Shown here piece by piece: positions 61,013 through 64,000 of a DNA stretch of 64,000 nucleotides. The translations under genes and the position numbers were made by a program. The stretch covers positions 930,001 to 994,000 of the forward strand of contig OZ244849.1 of the NCBI GenBank assembly GCA_965220875.1, written 5' to 3'. Source of the stretch: WTFY01 sp965220875 (GTDB taxonomy: Bacteria > Pseudomonadota > Gammaproteobacteria > UBA4575). Under the pieces are notes generated by a model that was not told the DNA's origin, did no database searches, and was given only the letters and a program-made list of their open reading frames with translations. Numbering within the stretch: the first letter of the stretch is position 1; each line of letters starts with the position of its first letter.

Positions 61013-61879
61013 TTAATGCTTGTTTGCCAGGCCTTCGAAGCGTATGTCTGTGGGGATGGCACGTTTGGCCTTGCATTTGACTTGGAATTTCCTGACCGGA
61101 GTTTCATCGATTCTGACTGCAGTCAGTGAGCCCCCCCAGAGGCACCCGGTGTCAGTAGCAATAACATTGTTTTTTTCCAGGTAGCCTAATGCAGACCAGT
61201 GTCCGAATACAATTTTGGTGTTTTTGCTTTTTCTTGAGCTGATTTCATACCAGGGCAGCATCCCCTGGTTTTGTGTGCCTATGGGGCCTTTATCCGTCAG
61301 GCTCATTACACCATGCTGGTCACAGTAACGCAGCCTAGTCAACGAGTTGGTGATCACACGCAATCGGCCCCATCCGCTCAAGCTGTCATTCCAGTTGTTA
61401 GGTGTATTGCCATACATGTTTTTCAGAAAATCAATGTAATTCTCAGAGCGCAGAATATCCTCCACCTCTTTCGCACAGGCTAATGCATTTTCTATGTTCC
61501 ACTGGGGGACGAGCCCCGCATGTATCATGGCGGTTTTTATCTCGGCATCGTAATGTACAAGTGGGCGATGCCTTAACCAGTCAAGGAGTTCATCTGCATC
61601 ACTGGCCCGGAGTGTAGGTGCAAGACTGCTGGATTCGGAAACCGGCTTTACTTTTGCGTGTGCTGCCAAGAGATGAAGGTCGTGATTACCTAGTACGGTA
61701 GTCGCATGTTCGCCAAGCGACTTTACCCAGCGTAAGGTTTCAAGTGACTTGGGGCCCCTGTTCACCAAATCGCCTACAAACCATAGCTTGTCTGACTTGG
61801 GGTTGAATGAGATTTTTTCGACCAGGGCCATTAACTCATCAAAGCAGCCCTGTACATCGCCGATTGCGTAAATTGACAT
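61013..61879 (-). CDS. apaH: Symmetrical bis(5'-nucleosyl)-tetraphosphatase
   Basis: Metallophosphatase of 288 residues that hydrolyses Ap4A to two ADP and removes Np4 RNA caps. IGDVQGCFDEL (GDxxG), VGDLVNRGPKSLETL (GDxxxR), and LGNHDLHLLA (GNH) are the PPP-family metal motifs. It follows apaG on the minus strand after 142 bases. Confidence 0.96.
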   Translation of the reverse strand: MSIYAIGDVQGCFDELMALVEKISFNPKSDKLWFVGDLVNRGPKSLETLRWVKSLGEHATTVLGNHDLHLLAAHAKVKPVSESSSLAPTLRASDADELLDWLRHRPLVHYDAEIKTAMIHAGLVPQWNIENALACAKEVEDILRSENYIDFLKNMYGNTPNNWNDSLSGWGRLRVITNSLTRLRYCDQHGVMSLTDKGPIGTQNQGMLPWYEISSRKSKNTKIVFGHWSALGYLEKNNVIATDTGCLWGGSLTAVRIDETPVRKFQVKCKAKRAIPTDIRFEGLANKH

Positions 61880-62021
61880 TCCCGTAACTTGGTTTCCCTA
61901 CATCAAGGTATCGGACAGCTTGTCGGCTAGACTGCTTGTGATAGCAAGAAAAGGTTCACTTTGTATTTCGCAGGTCGAGTACGATGCGTGGAATCACACT
62001 AAATCTGTAAAAGTTATGAAC

Positions 62022-62399
62022 CTAATGCAAAACTCGGGGTGCTGCCAAGATAAAGGAGTTGATCGGAGCATCAAATTTCGTTCCGTCATCTGTAATCATT
62101 TGATAGCTACCGTGCATGATACCAGCCGGTGTTTCGAGCATCGTTCCGCTTGTGTACTGAAATGACTCGCCAGGGCGCAAGTAGGGCTGCTCACCGACCA
62201 CTCCATCACCTTTTACTTCCCGGGTCTTGCCATTAGAGTCCGTAATGACCCAGTGACGTGTCATTAGTCTGGCAGGCACCAGCCCAGCATTATGTATGGT
62301 TACAGTGTATGAAAATATGAAGCGGTTTTGTCCTTCATCAGCTTCGACAAACGCGCTATCCACGCTTACATCGATGTTATGAACTTCTGATTTGCTCAC
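62022..62399 (-). CDS. apaG: ApaG-domain protein
   Basis: Fibronectin-III-like protein of 125 residues from GTG 62399, the length of E. coli ApaG, with GAGGT upstream. A TTG at 62456 would add 19 residues and overlap rsmA by 23 bases. FIFSYTVTIHNAG, HWVITDSNGKTREVKGDGVVGEQP and YTSGTMLETPAGIMHGSYQM are the family core. Its role is uncertain; it is linked to cation handling and to Ap4A through ApaH. It sits between rsmA and apaH, the conserved order. Confidence 0.93.
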   Translation of the reverse strand: MSKSEVHNIDVSVDSAFVEADEGQNRFIFSYTVTIHNAGLVPARLMTRHWVITDSNGKTREVKGDGVVGEQPYLRPGESFQYTSGTMLETPAGIMHGSYQMITDDGTKFDAPINSFILAAPRVLH

Positions 62400-62433
62400 A
62401 CTACTGACACTGACCTCTGATGCAGAAAAAATA

Positions 62434-63213
62434 TCATTCAGAGAGTTGGTTGGCAAGATTTATGTATTGCTGTACAGAGATTTCTTGCGGACGTTGTTTC
62501 GGGTCTATGGCAGCTTGTCTAAGTTGAGAATCTGTGACCATGTTCACCAAGCTGTTCTTGATGGTTTTGCGCCGTTGCTGAAAGGCGATCTCTACCAGTC
62601 TGCTGAATAATGCCCGATTGTGAATTTGTTTGACATAATCGGATCTGGGCTGCAGGCGCATGAAGCTTGAGCTTACCTTGGGAGCCGGCGAGAACATTTG
62701 GGGTGTGATGTCAAACAGGCTTTCCGCTTTGTACAAGCTTTGTAAAGTAATACTGAGCCGGCTGTATACGGAAGTTCCTGGTAAGGCAATGATGCGATCA
62801 ACCACTTCTTTTTGTAGCATGAAGTGCATGTCAGCAATCAGACCGGAAAATCGCTGCAGATAGAACAACAGTGGTGTCGAGATATTGTAGGGTAAATTTC
62901 CTATCAGACGGACATTCCGGGCTGGATTGGCAACTCGATTGAAGTCGAAGTTCAAAACATCGCCCTGGTACAGGGTCAAAGTGCCGGCTTGAATAGATTT
63001 CTTGAGCAATTCTTCAGAAAGCCTTGTGTCAATTTCAATCGCGTGCATAGTACCCGCTTTCCTTAATACAGGAAGTGTAAGCGCTCCAAGCCCGGGCCCT
63101 ATTTCAAATATGTTTTGTCCTGGTTCCGGATCTATGGCTCGTACCATGTCGCTAATTGTATTTTCGTCTTTCAGGAAATGTTGTCCAAGATGTTTGCTGG
63201 GCTTGATGGTCAC
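62434..63213 (-). CDS. rsmA: 16S rRNA (adenine-1518/1519-N6)-dimethyltransferase
   Basis: KsgA-type enzyme of 259 residues that dimethylates two adenines of the helix-45 loop. KHLGQHFLKDE opens the protein, EIGPGLGALTLPVL is the SAM motif I, and IGNLPYNISTPLLF is the catalytic NLPY motif. FSPAPKVSSSFMRL marks the end of the catalytic domain. It starts at GTG 63213. In many relatives surA and pdxA lie upstream; here they do not. Confidence 0.96.
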   Translation of the reverse strand: MTIKPSKHLGQHFLKDENTISDMVRAIDPEPGQNIFEIGPGLGALTLPVLRKAGTMHAIEIDTRLSEELLKKSIQAGTLTLYQGDVLNFDFNRVANPARNVRLIGNLPYNISTPLLFYLQRFSGLIADMHFMLQKEVVDRIIALPGTSVYSRLSITLQSLYKAESLFDITPQMFSPAPKVSSSFMRLQPRSDYVKQIHNRALFSRLVEIAFQQRRKTIKNSLVNMVTDSQLRQAAIDPKQRPQEISVQQYINLANQLSE

Positions 63214-63341
63214 TGTTGATTCTCGGTGGGTAGTCAGTCTATATCCCGAAAATGCTGGTTAAAGAGTGCTCGATACTGCCAGCAGAATCATTGATTCGCA
63301 CTTTTATCAAAATGCCTGACTTGATTTTATGCAATCCAGCT

Positions 63342-63914
63342 TCAATTGAATTCATGCACGTTAGGCATGTTTGGAGCCCGAGTATCTTCACTTGACAGGG
63401 CAGGCGCAGGTTTTAGGCGGTTATCGCTGTCTGGGTTCATGGCCTGTGATTTACGGACAGCGTATGTACAAACAAGTTCATAATGATCCTGTTCAACAGG
63501 ACTCAGAAGAGTAAGCGTGATAACAATATCTGGATGATAGAGCAGCAACTGCTGGCTTGCCTTGAGGGCTTCAGAGGTACTTGAATCTATAACTACTGCG
63601 AACCTCAAGTCCAGGTTATTTCCTATCTGGTTTGCAATGGAACGTAATGCGGAGAGTGCAGTTGTGTTATTTCTGAGTTTCAGTTGACCGAGGTATGTTA
63701 TTCCGAGTGACGATGCATTTCTTGTGGTCTCCATTGCGCCAGCATGTCCGGGCAGGGGTCTGAATTTGAAGGCAATATCATCATCGTGCAGCAACTCAAA
63801 CTTCTCGTTGCCTGATATTTTGATTGAGCGATTCATATCGACAGCGAACACATTCGAACTGAGAAAGAATATTATCAGTGTGGTTGCCAGCAAATGTTTC
63901 CTGTTCAAGTTCAT
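63342..63914 (-). CDS. Secreted protein of unknown function
   Basis: 190 residues with a clear Sec signal peptide (MNLNRKHLLATTLIIFFLSS, cleavage near FA-VD). The mature protein has no cysteines apart from one (LVCTYAV) and no family I recognise. It shows alternating strands and a helix (NTTALSALRSIANQIGNNL), then VVIDSSTSEALKASQQLLLYHPDIVITLTLL, and a Pro/Asn-rich tail. It overlaps the gene upstream by 4 bases (ATGA), so it is probably translated with it. rsmA follows after 128 bases. Confidence 0.7.
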   Translation of the reverse strand: MNLNRKHLLATTLIIFFLSSNVFAVDMNRSIKISGNEKFELLHDDDIAFKFRPLPGHAGAMETTRNASSLGITYLGQLKLRNNTTALSALRSIANQIGNNLDLRFAVVIDSSTSEALKASQQLLLYHPDIVITLTLLSPVEQDHYELVCTYAVRKSQAMNPDSDNRLKPAPALSSEDTRAPNMPNVHEFN

Positions 63915-64000
63915 TTTCCGTGTAAAGCCTGAAGCACTGTTGTCACGTACATCGAATCATTCAATGCGTCACTACGGCAGAATCTGCTTCCGAACCAGTT
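63911..64000 (-). CDS. C-terminal end of an unidentified gene (cut by window edge)
   Basis: An open frame enters from the right edge and gives 29 residues, ending MYVTTVLQALHGK, before a TGA that overlaps the ATG of the secreted-protein gene. The 4-base overlap is the main evidence that it is real. The fragment is too short to identify. Typical neighbours at this place in gammaproteobacteria are surA, lptD or pdxA, but it does not clearly match their ends. Confidence 0.4.
   Translation of the reverse strand, partial: NWFGSRFCRSDALNDSMYVTTVLQALHGK

Overview
The window reads as a chromosomal segment of a free-living, aerobic gammaproteobacterium, probably from a deep-branching lineage near Chromatiales, Thiotrichales or Arenicellales. 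The supporting evidence is the gene content and order: zapB-like/zapA followed by a 6S RNA, then pepP-ubiH-ubiI; tkt-gap-pgk-pyk-fba in one block; rsmA-apaG-apaH; trpE-trpG-trpD-trpC followed by osmC-like, speD and coq7; E. coli-type speD; and lgt-thyA-folA. I cannot name a genus. No rRNA, tRNA, CRISPR array, prophage or insertion sequence was found. Visually, the DNA becomes more AT-rich from about 41 kb onward.

Layout. 1-4.2 kb (minus strand): gshB (cut by the window edge), rsmE, ahcY and metK, covering glutathione synthesis, 16S rRNA methylation and the SAM/SAH cycle. 4.3-5.4 kb: a thioredoxin-fold protein and a small cupin. 5.9-11.9 kb: a tripartite RND efflux operon (outer-membrane lipoprotein, adaptor, pump). 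12.3-16.0 kb: an accessory block with a Rieske non-heme-iron oxygenase, an unusual fusion of a GPP34 (GOLPH3-like) domain to a cytochrome P450, and a small secreted Cache-like protein. 16.3-23.3 kb: tkt, gap, pgk, pyk and a class I fba. 23.4-25.1 kb: glnK-amtB.

25.2-28.5 kb: bioD and purC (minus), then purE-purK with an AcuI/YhdH-type oxidoreductase. 29.5-31.4 kb: an SpmA-SpmB fusion and a CopD-like membrane protein. 31.4-36.1 kb: rpe and trpE-G-D-C. 36.2-41.1 kb: a zinc alcohol dehydrogenase, a hemerythrin, an OsmC-like protein, speD, coq7 and a GlcF-like iron-sulfur protein. 41.5-45.5 kb: a [2Fe-2S] ferredoxin with an FNR-like box, a candidate small RNA with an anti-Shine-Dalgarno motif, rplM-rpsI, rpiA and ilvA. 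45.7-47.9 kb: a histone H1-like protein built of 12 identical-length repeats, an EVE protein, 6S RNA, zapA and a zapB-like gene.

48.1-51.9 kb: pepP-ubiH-ubiI; with coq7 these give the three aerobic ring hydroxylations of ubiquinone synthesis. 51.9-54.8 kb: a tungstate-type ABC importer (tupABC) and a PCuAC copper chaperone. 54.9-58.7 kb: gcvH, tpx, plsC and a DUF255/SPATA20-type protein. 58.8-60.9 kb: lgt-thyA-folA. 61.0-64.0 kb: apaH, apaG, rsmA, a secreted protein of unknown function and the end of another gene.

Most of the window is core metabolism. The best candidate for something undescribed is the 12.3-16.0 kb block. A P450 carrying an N-terminal GPP34 domain sits beside a Rieske oxygenase and directly downstream of an export pump. 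This suggests oxidative tailoring of a membrane lipid (sterol, hopanoid or other isoprenoid) by an enzyme targeted to the membrane. That interpretation is inference; the domain fusion itself is read directly from the protein sequence.
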